Part shown: piece after piece, positions 36,151-48,300 of the stretch
Position numbering within the stretch: position 1 is the first letter of the stretch
How the letters are laid out: every line of letters starts with the position of its first letter
Source: Climacteris rufus
Lineage: Eukaryota > Chordata > Aves > Passeriformes > Climacteridae
DNA length: 64,000 nt
Assembly (NCBI GenBank): GCA_013398175.1
Contig: VZRZ01006595.1
Location: 434,001 to 498,000, forward strand
Reading direction: 5' to 3'
Notes under the pieces: generated by a model
What the model saw: only the letters and a program-made list of their open reading frames with translations
Told to the model about the DNA's origin: nothing
The model's database searches: none
Position numbers and translations under genes: made by a program

Positions 36151-38244
36151 TATTTATCATGATATTTTCTTCCTGGTCCATGCCTGGACTTTTGTGACAA
36201 ATAAGAACAAGTATTTCCCCTTCTAAGTTTCAGCTTTGTAATGTTATTTTAATTTTTTTGAAGAAGTTAGGTTTGGAACATGACAATCTTGTCACAGGGG
36301 CTACATCTGAATATTGTTCAATGCTACCTTCAGTACCAGCAGATAAAAAGAAGGCCTTCTACTAATTTTTCACCCACCCTACAAACAGGTTATGACCTAC
36401 TCAGTATCAAAGGCAATGAACAATGAATTGTACATCACAAACAAGCACAGCTGTTTCTATAGAAGTTATATATTAGAGGACAATCACAGAGTGCATTAGC
36501 CTGTAAAAATGATATTCATCCCTTTGCAAAGCCAATATGCAGTTTTAAAAAGTTTTACAGCTATGATCCCACAGGATGAGCAATGTATCTGTTGTGAAAT
36601 CATAATTTTTGTCTGTCTATGGGGTATCTCTTGTGATACAGCCATTTGAATATGCAATATCATGGCTATATTGCTACAGTACTTCTTTTAGAACTGTTAC
36701 ACTAATATATAAACAATGCAAACAGTCCAGATTTTGACAAATCCCTTACATTTCTCCACTAAAAATTCTCAATTTTCCCCTTTGTATGTAATCCTGTTCA
36801 TCTTAGAAACACATAGAAGGAGGAATTATAAATTGATAACTAAAGCAACACAAAGCCTAGAGGTCTCCAAATTTAATCTGTGTTATGGTCTGTATGAGGT
36901 TACATTTAACCTAACAAGCCATGTTGAAATAATTCTTTCTACCTATAGGGTGAGTAAGCAAACCTATAGGGGCTGGACTGTACATACAGACTTCAGAGAA
37001 ACCCTTGTCTTTGAAAACAGTCAGAATAACTTTTAGGGCTTTCAGTTTCCTTTTCTCCTTTGTTGAGTTACCTTTTGCCCAGGATCTAGTGGTCACTTGA
37101 ATGTAAAGTTGACAATGTCTAATCTGTGTACCTGAAATAGGGACAGGGGGAATAAAGTGCCTCAAATAACACTGAGTTTTTTATTTTGCTTTGCATCTTC
37201 AGTACTACAAAGTGCTTCAGAGCAATCCAGCTCACAGAACAGTTCACTTACTGTGCTGCTATTAAAAGTTAAAATATAGAGGGTGCAGATGACAATGCAT
37301 AAGAAAACAAAATCCATAACTGGATGCCAGTCTCAAATCTTTGTCTGGCAAAATGAATTTAAATGGCAAAGGACTCAAAAGGTACCACATAAAATATACC
37401 GGTAGGCATTTTACTGCTTGAATCTTAATGGGGTTTCTTTTTTGCATTTATGTAAGTTCTTCTAAGATTTATTCTCTCAATTACCAATCAAAAGAACTCA
37501 TAAAGGTAGAGTTGGCGGACCATGAAGGATTAAGGCTGTCTGCTAAGAAAGATGCATACTTGGCAGCCTCTGTGCATTAAACAACCCCATTTGATACCAG
37601 TCCTGGGCTCAAAGGATGGCTGACAATAGAAGTTGTTTATCATGAACTATTTTGATTAAAAAAAAAAAAGATCAAGAAATAACCACCCTTCCACATACAC
37701 CCCACCCCACTGCCCCCAACAAAACCTTTCTAGAATCCAGATTTTATTAAGTCTTAGCCTATTAAGACTGACTTTTAAATCTTGTTTGTGGAAACCCAGG
37801 AGTTCAGGCTGATAAAAGTTGAAAGCTACAGGCTGGCTAGATTTTCCCTCCTCCATTTTCTTTATAGTAAAAATCCCCCCAAATTAGTAATGTTACAGTA
37901 TCTTCTGCATAAATTTAGTCTAAGACTTACTTATATATAATTAAGCAATGCTCAGTGTATGTATTTAATTTGGGAAAAATTGTATGCTTTCTAAAAAGGC
38001 TTTCTTATTTTCTTTCTTGGGTTTCAAGAAAGCAATTAATGATGTTAGATTCAGGCATAAGAATACCCCATTTACTTAAGGGCTAAGTGGCAAGCATGCT
38101 TCATGGGCTACACAACTTGCATGCCTGAATTTAAGCTTATTTCATTGGACTGTGGCTTGTCCAGAGAGGCAATCTAATATATTTAATTATTTTTCTTTCC
38201 TTATTTCCCATCTGCCATTTCCCACAGAGGACAAAGTCTTTAAT
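36151..38244. other. Unique AT-rich non-coding DNA
   Basis: The longest frame is 106 codons (36716-37036, +), without domain content. A short A tract occurs near 37658-37669. Nothing else was recognised. Confidence 0.5.
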
Positions 38245-38440
38245 ATACTGAGTCACAGAATGGTTGAGAAAATTCCACCTCTGGAAATCATCTGTTCCAC
38301 CCCTTCTGCTCACAACAAGGCCAGGTACAGCTCTCAGGTTTTGAACATCTCCAAGGATGGAGACTCCAGAGCCTACCTAGGCACCGTGCTCCAGTGTTTC
38401 TCTAAAGACTATTTGCTCTTCAAGACAATTAATACATAAT
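38245..38440 (-). mobile_element. CR1 LINE 3' tail fragment
   Basis: Forward reading gives the antisense of a bird CR1 end: GTCACAGAATGGTTGAGAA, CACCTCTGGAAATCATCTG, TCCACCCC..CTGCTCA, AACATCTCCAAGGATGGAGAC, TCC..AGCCTACCTAGGCACC and GCTCCAGTGTTTCTC. The 3' terminus of the element therefore lies at the left. Resemblance fades after about 38410. It is a 5'-truncated, inert copy without ORF2. Confidence 0.9.
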
Positions 38441-39429
38441 CTAACAAGGATATATCAGAAGCTCATTGAATTCTACTTGTTTAGCTATTATTTTTAATGC
38501 TTGCCTAGGAGTTTCATGGGTACTGATCAGTGGATGATAGTTTGTTGTGAGTCCCTACATAAGGGTTCCAAGCACTTGTATAAGATGGTACAGTAATAAA
38601 TGTTTTCAAAACTTATTCCTTCCTTGAATTGCTGCTAATTATGTGTAAACAGCTCTAAGTACTGTATTCAGCAGAAAGTTCAAGGTGAACCAACTGGGCA
38701 GGATATTTTCATACTAGGCAAGAATTTAGCTAGGATTCAAACTTGCTCACTTTTGAAAGTGCCCAGTAGTGTGTAAATCCTCAGTACATCACCTTTTTGT
38801 CTGATAAAACATACAGCACCTCCATAGGCCAAAAAAAAGGCTCTGGCACCACAAGGGGTTTGGAATTCAACAGAATACCACCTTGGGGGTTACAAAATTG
38901 TTTTATGCTGATATATCCACAGTGCAGGAAGCAGTACAGAGCAGATTCTTGTGCTGGTAGCATCTTTGCCAGACAGAAGTGCTGCTGTCCTGCTTCTTGA
39001 TCAACTTGGACGTCGGTGTGACACTGCACGGGGAGATCGGGCAGGTTCAGAGGAGGAAAGCTCCAGCTTGAGTGGTCACCATGATGCTCCACTGAGCACT
39101 GGAGACTTACTCATCGACCCTGGCATTCCCCCATAGGCCACTAATCCCAGATACCTTCTTGTCTCCTTTCCTGAAAAGTCTTTGAATTAACCTGGTGGTT
39201 TTCTGAAGACATTGCTCTTAGCTTGTTACAAGTGAACGATAATTAGAGGAATATTCTATTCCTCCTTTTTAGTTCTGTCTATATGATCCTGCTCAGATCC
39301 ACTGATCTTCACTTCCTCCTTTGCTGTGTCAGGCATGGAGACATGACTAATGTGATTCCAACCTAATTTCATATATCCTTCTGACAGGCAGCAATATAAA
39401 CTTTCCTTGGAGATTTTAGTCGTAAATCA
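38441..39429. other. Unique non-coding DNA
   Basis: Frames up to 103 codons (38781-39092, -) carry no recognisable domain. No repeat was seen. Confidence 0.5.
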
Positions 39430-39530
39430 AGAGCCGGTGTGGTCTGGCAAATGTAGCACTGGACAAGGACTCAGGAGACTTGATTGTCATTTCATTTTCC
39501 AATACCTAGCTCCCTTTCCTTATTTATGCA
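39430..39530 (+). mobile_element. MIR-type tRNA-derived SINE relic
   Basis: GAGCCGGTGTGGTCTGGCAA, then GCACTGGACAAGGACTCAGG and AGACTTGATTGTCATTTC, follow the head of MIR (the ..TAGTGGTTAAAGCACTGGACT..GACTCAGGAGACCTGGGTTC.. order). The later CCTTATTTATGCACAACATAAAG part fits the CTCATCTGTAAAATG region only loosely. A very old amniote SINE, far too decayed to be active. Confidence 0.6.
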
Positions 39531-42500
39531 CAACATAAAGTCATCAGGTCACTCCTAACTATGTACTATGCATATCAGCTTTGCATATATAAAATAGTCA
39601 GACTTGCTGTTACTTCAATAAGAACAATATTTGTCATAAAGATGGTAAAATATACTGAACTATGCAATGTTAGGAGATAACAAATACATGAAATAAACCC
39701 ATGATACATCATAAAGTCCATTCACAGAGATTTTTCTATTGGTATCTGGTGTCATAATATTCTCCCAGTCTAACGATGGGCTTTGCTATGTTGAAAAGAT
39801 CCACTCCATATTTATGTCCTTCTTTCCCCAAGAAGATCTTTAAAGAGCTATTTTGTCAAATTGTGCTAGAGAAGAGCAGTGCTTTAACTATTTCATCACA
39901 TTAAATAGGATTCTAAAGTAATGTAATTCTTTTAAGGTAATGGAGGCTTTTCTTTTTTCCTGGAAAAGAATAGAAAGAAACCAGCATAATTTTTTTTCCC
40001 CACCTTTTTTTTTTGGCTGGCATTTTACCCCCTCTTTCATTATTTGGAGCATCATTACTGATGATATAGCAGGTAACATATTGCTGTATTAACAAGGTCA
40101 CAAAATCCCATTAGTGGTGAAAATGACAGAACTGAGTTGTCTAGTGACAAATAAGGTAGGTTCTCATGGAATACAGGTCTGTAGGTCTCAGGTTTAAATT
40201 TACACAATGCAGAAATAGAAGAAAATTCACATCCAGCCTGCACAACTTACACAGAGACATCCTCAACGTCCTTACTTAGGCAAGAAAAAGTCAATGAACT
40301 CAGTAGCTTCTTTTGAGTTATGCCTATAAAAAACCCATGTGTAACCATAAATGCTACAGAGTACTGAGAGAAACAACCCTCTTGCAATATTTGTGTGTGA
40401 TACCAGTATGGTCACAGATTTTATAACAGGGAGTGCAGCAAGCAAGAGATCCATAATTCAATTAAAGCAGGTATTATGCAAAAGCTTTACTCTCTAATGG
40501 AAAGATAAGATAGCTACTGCTGACACACAGCCCAGAGCAGAGGTCTAATCTGTGCTGCCAGCAAACCTCTCCAAATTGCAATTCCTTCCCTGCTTCCTCC
40601 TGGCTCTTGGGCATTACAATCCAACTCTGGCATTTGCCAGCAGCACAGGGCAGCTTCCTCCTGCCGCTGGGGGCTTGGGAAGGAGGGGCAGGAGCCCCAC
40701 CAAGCCCCGCTGCTGAGCAGTGTCCCAAGGGAGCTGCACTGCCCAGCAACCCCAGCCCTGGGCAGGGTGCAGGGGTAGCACAGAGTGAGAGGATTCACCT
40801 GCACACAGGTTTGTAACCCAACAGCAGGAAACAAAGAGCAAACACTGCAAAGAATAGTCAAACTGGTAATGATTCAATAGGAAAACAGAAATCAGATTAA
40901 ACCTCCCGCAGCCCTTCTCTCTTTTTCCAAATCTGCAAGTTTGGCAGACTGAGGAGCTTGTGAAAAACGTCTGAGCAGAATTTTGATTAGAGCCAGATGA
41001 AAAAGGCAAGCTGCCTTTCTTCAATTCCTTATTATAATGCATTTCCCAACAATTTTTCGAGGAATTTCTCAGCAACAGACATGTGACTGGGTTTTTGGAA
41101 AGTTTTTCCTGCCTTTCAAATAATTATACTTTTTTGTCTTTATCAAAAATCCTACAAATTCTTGTTAGAAAAATATGTTATATTAACCCTTTGTTTAAAT
41201 ATGTGATCTTTGAGGAAAAAAAAATATATAGCTGCTACTCAGCTACACATTAATATTTGCCAGATAAAACCCTCTGGCTCCCCTAAAACTGGTTGTTCCG
41301 TGCGTTTGTGCCTGATGTGGCTGAAGAGTCATTACTAAAGCCAGGGTTTACACAGGCTAGACATGGATGCAGATACTGTACAAAACCTAGCAAGGCACAG
41401 AAAATTCTTTTCCTTTATTAACACTCTGTTGAAGCTTTTAAACACCATTATCCATCCCACGCACAGACTTTTTAGGTACAGCTGGCCTTTCACTGAAAAA
41501 AATATTTGCATCTCAAAGACATTTGCTGCTTATGAACCATCCCAAGGACTTAAAAATTTTTAAGGCACACTCTCATTTCAAAGACACTTACACAGAAACT
41601 TTAACACTCTTGTAAATGAATCAGGCATTGTGCATCATCTGCAATGAATTCAGAGAGTCTTACTGAGCACCTACACACCCCAAGGAAAGCTTGATTTTCA
41701 TTTGGTACCTTCCTTATGCTTAGAAAAATTGAATCATAAACACAGCTTGGGTCTTCAGGAACTGCCCTTTATGCTCTTTAATTATTTACATTGACAAATA
41801 TTTCAAATTTAAAGCAGGTTTAATGCAGTAGAGATTGAGGGTTTAAAGAACAGGAATGAAACACTAAATCTGTTTATATCAGTGTGAGTTTTGCTCTTTG
41901 CAACTCCATTGCAGAAGAAAATTAAAAGCCACCTCCAAATATCTTGGTAAGTTTCTTAAAGCTTTCCAGGATGACCCAATAAAGCAATCCCAGCTCCAAG
42001 TGGAGACCCAGGTACTTGGAAAAGCATCTGTTCCCAGGGCCCCCAGCGAGAGAATTTGCTGAGAGCAGCAGTCTCGTGTCTACTTGGATCCCTAATGCCC
42101 TAGAGAAAGGCAGCTCAGGATTCCAGTGGGAGCCAAAGCAGTTCATCACCTTGTGAAAATCCAAACCCCTGATTTGATCTGACTGCTCAGAGCACAGGTC
42201 ATGATTTCCTGCTGCTTCCCTTTTGGCTCAGGACATCAGTGATGCACAGAACAGAATAAATGTACTGCTTGGTGGGACTTGGGTGAGTCACTCACAGGGG
42301 CAGATTTCCACCTTCCTCAGCAAAATCTGAAAAAAGGGCAGGTATATTTTGTTAAAAAAGCATTCCACCTAATGGACACAAAGTATAATAACTCTTATCT
42401 GTGTTGCACTTTCAGACTGTCAAAAATTTTGGTGAACTAGTTAATACAAAAAGTTGAAGAAAAAGTCCCCTTTGAAAGAAATGTCCAATTAGTGTCCTTT

Positions 42501-43895
42501 TCTGATTTTTATTTGCCTGAAAATTAGATTTTATTGGACTTGTATTTACAAAACTTGTGCTGTGGGATATCTTTCCTCCACAGTCTGTCACTGCTAATGA
42601 GCAAAGGACATGTAGAAAGTTCTTATAGTTCTTTTTTCTCCTATCACTCCGCAAGGTGAACTATGATTTCTTTCAAGAGCTTTGCTTGCAGAAAAATAAG
42701 GATTTTGTGAAAGACAGAGGCAAAAATATTAATTGCTTTTTCCCACTTTACTGACAGCCCCAATAGCAGCAAATGTTATTCCAAGGGAGGAAAAAAGCCT
42801 CCCACTGTCAACTGCAAGATCACATCAGTCCTGAAGTCAGCCCAACCTTTGCCATTCCTCCCACCTTTCTTCCCCAGTAATGTCTAGGGAAGGTGCTGAG
42901 GCATCCTCTCCAGTAGAACACTTATTGAAAAAGTCACAGAACATTACAATCACCAGGCAAATGAAGTGAAATAGTAAAAGCCATTCCTATAGGGGTGGAA
43001 TCTTTCAGATCGTGGAAGGGAAGAGAGAGGAGAGCAATAATAGGGAAAATTACATTTTCCCCTGTTTCTTCACAAGAGATAAACCTTCTTCAAAAATTTC
43101 TGATTTCAATAAAAAGGTTGAGCTATTAGATGCTGATTTCATGCTTTAGAAACAACAGATAAGGCAAAAACATATATTTGCCACCTAGAATAGAATATTG
43201 ATTTATTTTTTCTCTACCAGCCTGCCAAACACAATCCAAACTAAAGCAGACTCTGTGGCAACTTGAGGTCACCATAATTCTCTTTAGTTCTTCTCCTTGT
43301 CAAAAGCTATGATATCAAAGCTGCCCTTTTGTTCCCCTTAATTCTATCAAATGCACTCCCCATCTCCAAGCATCCCTACTTTGTCAACCTAAGATGAGGG
43401 ATAACTCAGAGACTTGGACTCAGATGTATCAATAATCATGACCTGCACTAGAAGAGCCACCAGAGGCATCTTTGCACAGCACCAGCCCTACAGACAGCCT
43501 GGGTTTTCCTGGGAGATGGAGGAGTGTAATGGGAATGAGAGCTGGGCTCTGCAGCATAACTGATAACAGCAACTAAAAATAATATGTCAGATTCTGCTGA
43601 ACTTTTTCACAGAATGTGACAATTTTGAGGATTTCTTGACCCAGCTCATGCATAAACCTGTAAATATCCAAGGCCGTTGGCCACTTTATGCTTTTGCCAT
43701 CAGTATCTCCAGGTTCATACCCAGGAGAACCTCAGACTGAATATGAGCTGAGGAGCTCACCTTAAGTCTCACAGTTTTGGAGGCCTTCACAAAACAAGAG
43801 GTGTCGTGGCCCCATCCCGAGGCCCAGGAACTGCCAAGGCTTGCTGTGTGCCTGTTCTCTTGGGCTTTGCAAAAAATAGACCTAACAGTACTTTT
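39531..43895. other. Unique non-coding DNA with a GC-richer patch
   Basis: Mostly AT-rich. A GC-richer patch at about 40630-40800 yields overlapping frames on both strands (up to 153 codons at 40614-41075, -) but CpG is scarce and there is no domain, so it is neither a CpG island nor a supported gene. Confidence 0.5.
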
Positions 43896-43915
43896 AAATA
43901 TACAGCTGTATATTT
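43896..43915. repeat. 20-bp perfect palindrome centred on CAGCTG
   Basis: AAATATACAG and its exact reverse complement CTGTATATTT meet at an E-box-like CAGCTG core. A further AAATATACAGC copy follows at 43918-43928, so three arms of the same word lie within 33 bases. It could form a cruciform or hairpin; no functional evidence. Confidence 0.85.
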
Positions 43916-43928
43916 TAAAATATACAGC

Positions 43929-45309
43929 CAGCTGCAGGGAAAACATTCCTTCCATCCCAGGCTGAGAAGAATGGCTGAACTGCACCCAGTGGTTACTTCA
44001 GCTCAGTCCCCTTCTTGGTCTGAGAAGGATTTAAAGCTTCCTCTCTCCTTCAGAGGTACATTTTTTCCTCATGTTTCGGAGTGGAAGAAGCCTTTTTTCC
44101 CCCACAGTCACCACTTACCCATGTATTCAGGATTTGGGATGTTTGTCTGGGAGAGAAACATGGCTAAATATTGGTCATTGTTAGAAAAGCACAAAATAGA
44201 TGCACAGCTTCTGGTTGTTGTTCTTTTGTCTGTTTTTTTTTCTGGTTTGTTTTGCTTTTTTACATCTTATAACCTTTAATTATATAATTTCTAGGTAGAT
44301 TTATGATGTATGATTTTCAAATGGGTAATTTCTTTCATTACAGACAGTATGAAATAACCACGATGACAACAGCTACATCACCCATGATTAGAGAGCACCT
44401 GTCCATGCTTCACACATCAAGAATTCCTGATACAATGGGAATGAATATAACAAGCAAGTGGCCAGGGTCTCAAATTTCACTATAGGCTGTGCTAACAGTT
44501 TAGAACAATCTTAAAAGAAAGAGATTTTTGTCCTGAAAACCCAGAATAGAAGAAAAGCCACTCTGGTCACATTCCCATAAGGATTTCCAGTACAATCGTA
44601 TTAAAAACCATCCTTTCTTTCATTGCCCTTACTATTTTGTGTCCACCTGTTCTGACCATGTTTTTCCCTTCAAACCAGAGCCCCATAATTACAGACACTG
44701 GTCACATGGTGGAAGTGACCATTTCATCTTGCAGTCTGGAGAATAGAAACACTGACTTGTAGTTCTCACTGCAAAACTGGTAACAGAGACTGACCTTGAG
44801 ATCTTTCTCTGTGGTCTTGGATAAAACAATGATAGTTTTCAGATCTCAGAAGGAAGGAAAAAGTGAATGAAGCATCTAGAAACAAGTTTCCTCTAAGCAC
44901 TCTAAGCCTGAAGACTTCTATCATTACTAAAGTTTAATATGCAGAATATTTCCAGGAATTTGCAAAAGAGCACTTCCTAAAGCGAGGAAGACCAAACCAA
45001 CTACTGCTTTGAGTTTAGTTAATACAGAAAGGTCTGAGCATAAACCAGAATTTAGATTTTGACAGCATGCAGTAGTCATGGTTTTGGAGTTAGTTTGATA
45101 TTTTTAAACAACCTTTAGAGAGTATTTTCATAAGTCACTTTTCCTGACTCTTCCCAGCAAGCTGAATAGAAATTGGCTTCTTTCTTCTCCTCTTGTTAAC
45201 AATGGCAGGCTGAGATACCCTGTGAAGTGACTGTGGGAACCAACGCTTTCAGAATAAAGCGTGAAACATCCTGAACCTTGTCAACAAGGTACTCTGTGTC
45301 TTCAGCAAT
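43929..45309. other. Unique AT-rich non-coding DNA
   Basis: A 157-codon frame (43806-44279, +) spans the palindrome but shows no domain. No repeat was recognised. Confidence 0.5.
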
Positions 45310-45385
45310 AACAAATCAGTGGTAGAGCAGGGAATAAAACCCACAAGCCCCAACTCCCACTCCTCTTTATAAGATTAGACAAACT
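45310..45385 (-). mobile_element. Possible MIR SINE relic (antisense)
   Basis: The order GTGGTAGAGCAGGGAATAAA, ACCCAC, CCCAACTCCCACTCCTCTTTA, AGACAAAC matches the reverse complement of a MIR head (GGCAGAGCTGGGATTTGAACCC..CTGACTCC..GCTCTTTCCACTAGACCA). The match is diverged and short; chance similarity cannot be excluded. Confidence 0.5.
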
Positions 45386-48300
45386 GATTCTCCAACACTA
45401 AAGCTAATTGTTTCTGGGTGTCATTATCAAAACTCTTTTGAATGACAAGATCCCAACATTTCATAAACATTTGACACCAAGTAGTCCCACAGAAGAACAT
45501 AAAGGTGGAGTCAAACTGTCAGATGATCCAGGGTTCAGCGTGAAGAATAAGGTTTGCATCACTGAAATGTCAAAGGGCAAACACATTTTTCAGCACAAGG
45601 AATACCACCGGCGTTGGAGGGTTTGCAGAAGTGACCAGCTGTGAAATAGTTGAGGCCTCTGGCTGTTATAGCTTTAACAGTTAACCTGACTGAAAGGACC
45701 AGCTGATCACTCCCCTCATTCCTGAGGACTCAGGAATATGGTAAAGGCTGGGATCACGAGTTTTTAAAAACCCATTTTTTAACCCCCAACAATAAACAGA
45801 TGAAAGCATTCAAGAAAAAAAATTCCTAGTGACTGGCAAAGTGAATAAATGGTTCTGGGTGATAATTTGTGGTAGTTATCAACCTTTTCAGGCATTTTTA
45901 AAAGTCTGAAGTAACTCATGTGTCTTCAACTATGTTGCAAGCCAAAACAATTTAGAAAAATAGCAGGAGTCTTTTTCTTGAAGAGATCTTAAAATACATA
46001 AACACAAACATTTCTTATTCTAAATATGTCAAGTGGTTAATTCACTGCAAGCTGTACCATTCAAAATGCTTTGTTTTCAAAATAAAATCATCTGGCCGCA
46101 GGAGTTATATAAAAAAGGTGTGTTCTTTATTGTATTAATATACCTTAAATACATAACTGATGAAATGGTTCATTCTCAATATTTAATGCTTCTGTACCCA
46201 GAAGACCATACTTAATCAGAACATGTGCAAAGTACACAGTGAGAAAGGGCAGGAGGAGGAAAACATTATTCTTTACAAAGAAAACAAAACAAAAAAAACC
46301 CCAAAGACAAAAGTTAACAGCCCCCCACCTCGAATTGAAAGGATAAGCACAAGCACAAATGTTCAGATAGTCATTAATGTCAAAACTGTTTCCCAGGATG
46401 AAAACCTGCCACCATAATCCCCAAAGTCAGCCACACCTCTCCCCTGACTGCAGTAGGGCCAGCATTTCATTTCGCAGGGCTTTCAGTGAGAACAGGGGAA
46501 GAGCACAACACAGGTAGGCAGATTGTTAAAATTAGCTGTTTCTGGTGTCCATCACTCTCACAATCTCCACAAACATTTCTAATCAATTGCAATTAATTGC
46601 AGAAATATCCCATTAAATACAGACAAATCTTTCCAAATGTACCCATTTAAGAGGAGAATTTAGCAGCTGGCATAAATCCACCTTTCTCAACATGCCTTCC
46701 CTTTTTTGATTTATTTTTAATCTTGCACTTCTCTATTTTCCAATACCTTTCATCCCTTGCTCCATACTCCTCCCTCTCAGAGAAAATGCAGGGTGACAGT
46801 ATAGACTGCACAGCAGCAAGAGGAATGAAAGGTTTATTTCAAAGTTGCTCTGTTCTTTTTTTCTGTGTGTGGCTTTGTTAAGTACATACCGTATTTCTGA
46901 AATCCAGCTAGGAAAAACTAGAAAAGTCTTCCAATTATAATCCTTGATATTTCCCCTGAAGCTAAACTAAAGCCCCTTTGAACTAGAAAAGTGTCTTTCA
47001 AAAATGAGAAGGGCAAGACCTGAACTTTTCTACCTGTAGTCTTCTAGTCCAAGATTAGAGTTGTGGGTTGATTTTTTTTCCTCTTCTCCTCGAGGAAGAA
47101 AATACGCTGATTTTTAATACAACTATTTTTAGTTAATCCAGCTTTCTTTTTTATCCTCTGTAGCCAATGCCTGCACCAGTCATTTGAGCATTATTTAAGT
47201 TATATATCTACATCAAATGCAACAGTTTCCCTGGTGTATATTTGTCAGCTGTGCAGAGGAGGTAAATAAGATTTCACAGTGCTTCTTGTCAAAATCCCCA
47301 TTGTCACAGGCGTGTTTATTGATTGATTTCCCCAAGTATGTAAGTTATGGATTAGCCTTTGCTCGTGTTAAAAAACAGTTTCCATTAGGAAGTCAATGCC
47401 TCGTAAGGTGCAGGCAGATTTAGCGTGTGTGTATTCATCTGGTGCTCTGTCAAATGGCTCCAGGGTGGGGCTGTGGGTGATTGCAGGGGGGAGGGAATTC
47501 GTCATTCCTGCTTAGGTGCTGGCTAAGAGGCTTCTCCCTGCCACCCTGGGTGCTGCTCATGGGACCACAAAAATTGAGACCCTGTGTATGTTGGTTAGAA
47601 TAACTGCTTTAATGCAGCTGGTTTAGAAAACTTATGGGTCACATAAATGTGATACTTCTAGCATGAAGTATCATAACAAGGTGCAGCAAGGGTTTAATGC
47701 ACAGAAAGTGAATAAATCCAATTTTTCTAATGGGTTTTCACATCCATACGAAGAAAAACAGCTCAGTTTCCTACATCTTTTAAAAGCAGCACACTTTACA
47801 TAAAAACTATCGCCTTTCTGCTTGATCTATGTTTTTAAACATAATATTATGCCCAGAATCTGAACTAAAAAAGTAATAAAGATACTGTCTTCTGGGACCA
47901 GGACAGCAATGAAACTTCCATTTTCATAACTCACCAACCCTGAGTACGGCTTATCAAATTTATTCTCATGGAATGTATTACAAATAAACAAAGGGAAAGC
48001 CATTCAAGTGAAATAATGTCCAGTGTTTTAATTCAAGGTCTCTGTGAGGACAAGTAATCATGCATTTTACTTAATTACTTAAGCTTATTCCTTGTTTTTA
48101 ATGTGTCTCCAGCAAAATGGACAAGAATCTTTCTGGTGTGATCAGAGTTGTGTCAAAGATCATGTTACCTGTTTGATATGCTCCAGCCAAAGTCCAAAAG
48201 CTACACAAAAGACAGACTGGACCAGAGCGTAGGCAAAATCTCATGAAAGGAAGTCTCATGGTACATTACCAAAGTTAAGAATGGATATTCCTACTCCAGG

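Noticed and set aside
40614..41075. 153-codon minus-strand frame in a GC-richer patch, with overlapping frames on both strands
   Set aside because: CpG is scarce, there is no domain, splice context or promoter, and open frames on both strands are expected where stops are rarer.
43806..44279. 157-codon frame with a hydrophobic C-terminal end
   Set aside because: The hydrophobic part comes from a T-rich tract, the frame spans an AT palindrome, and no family is recognised.
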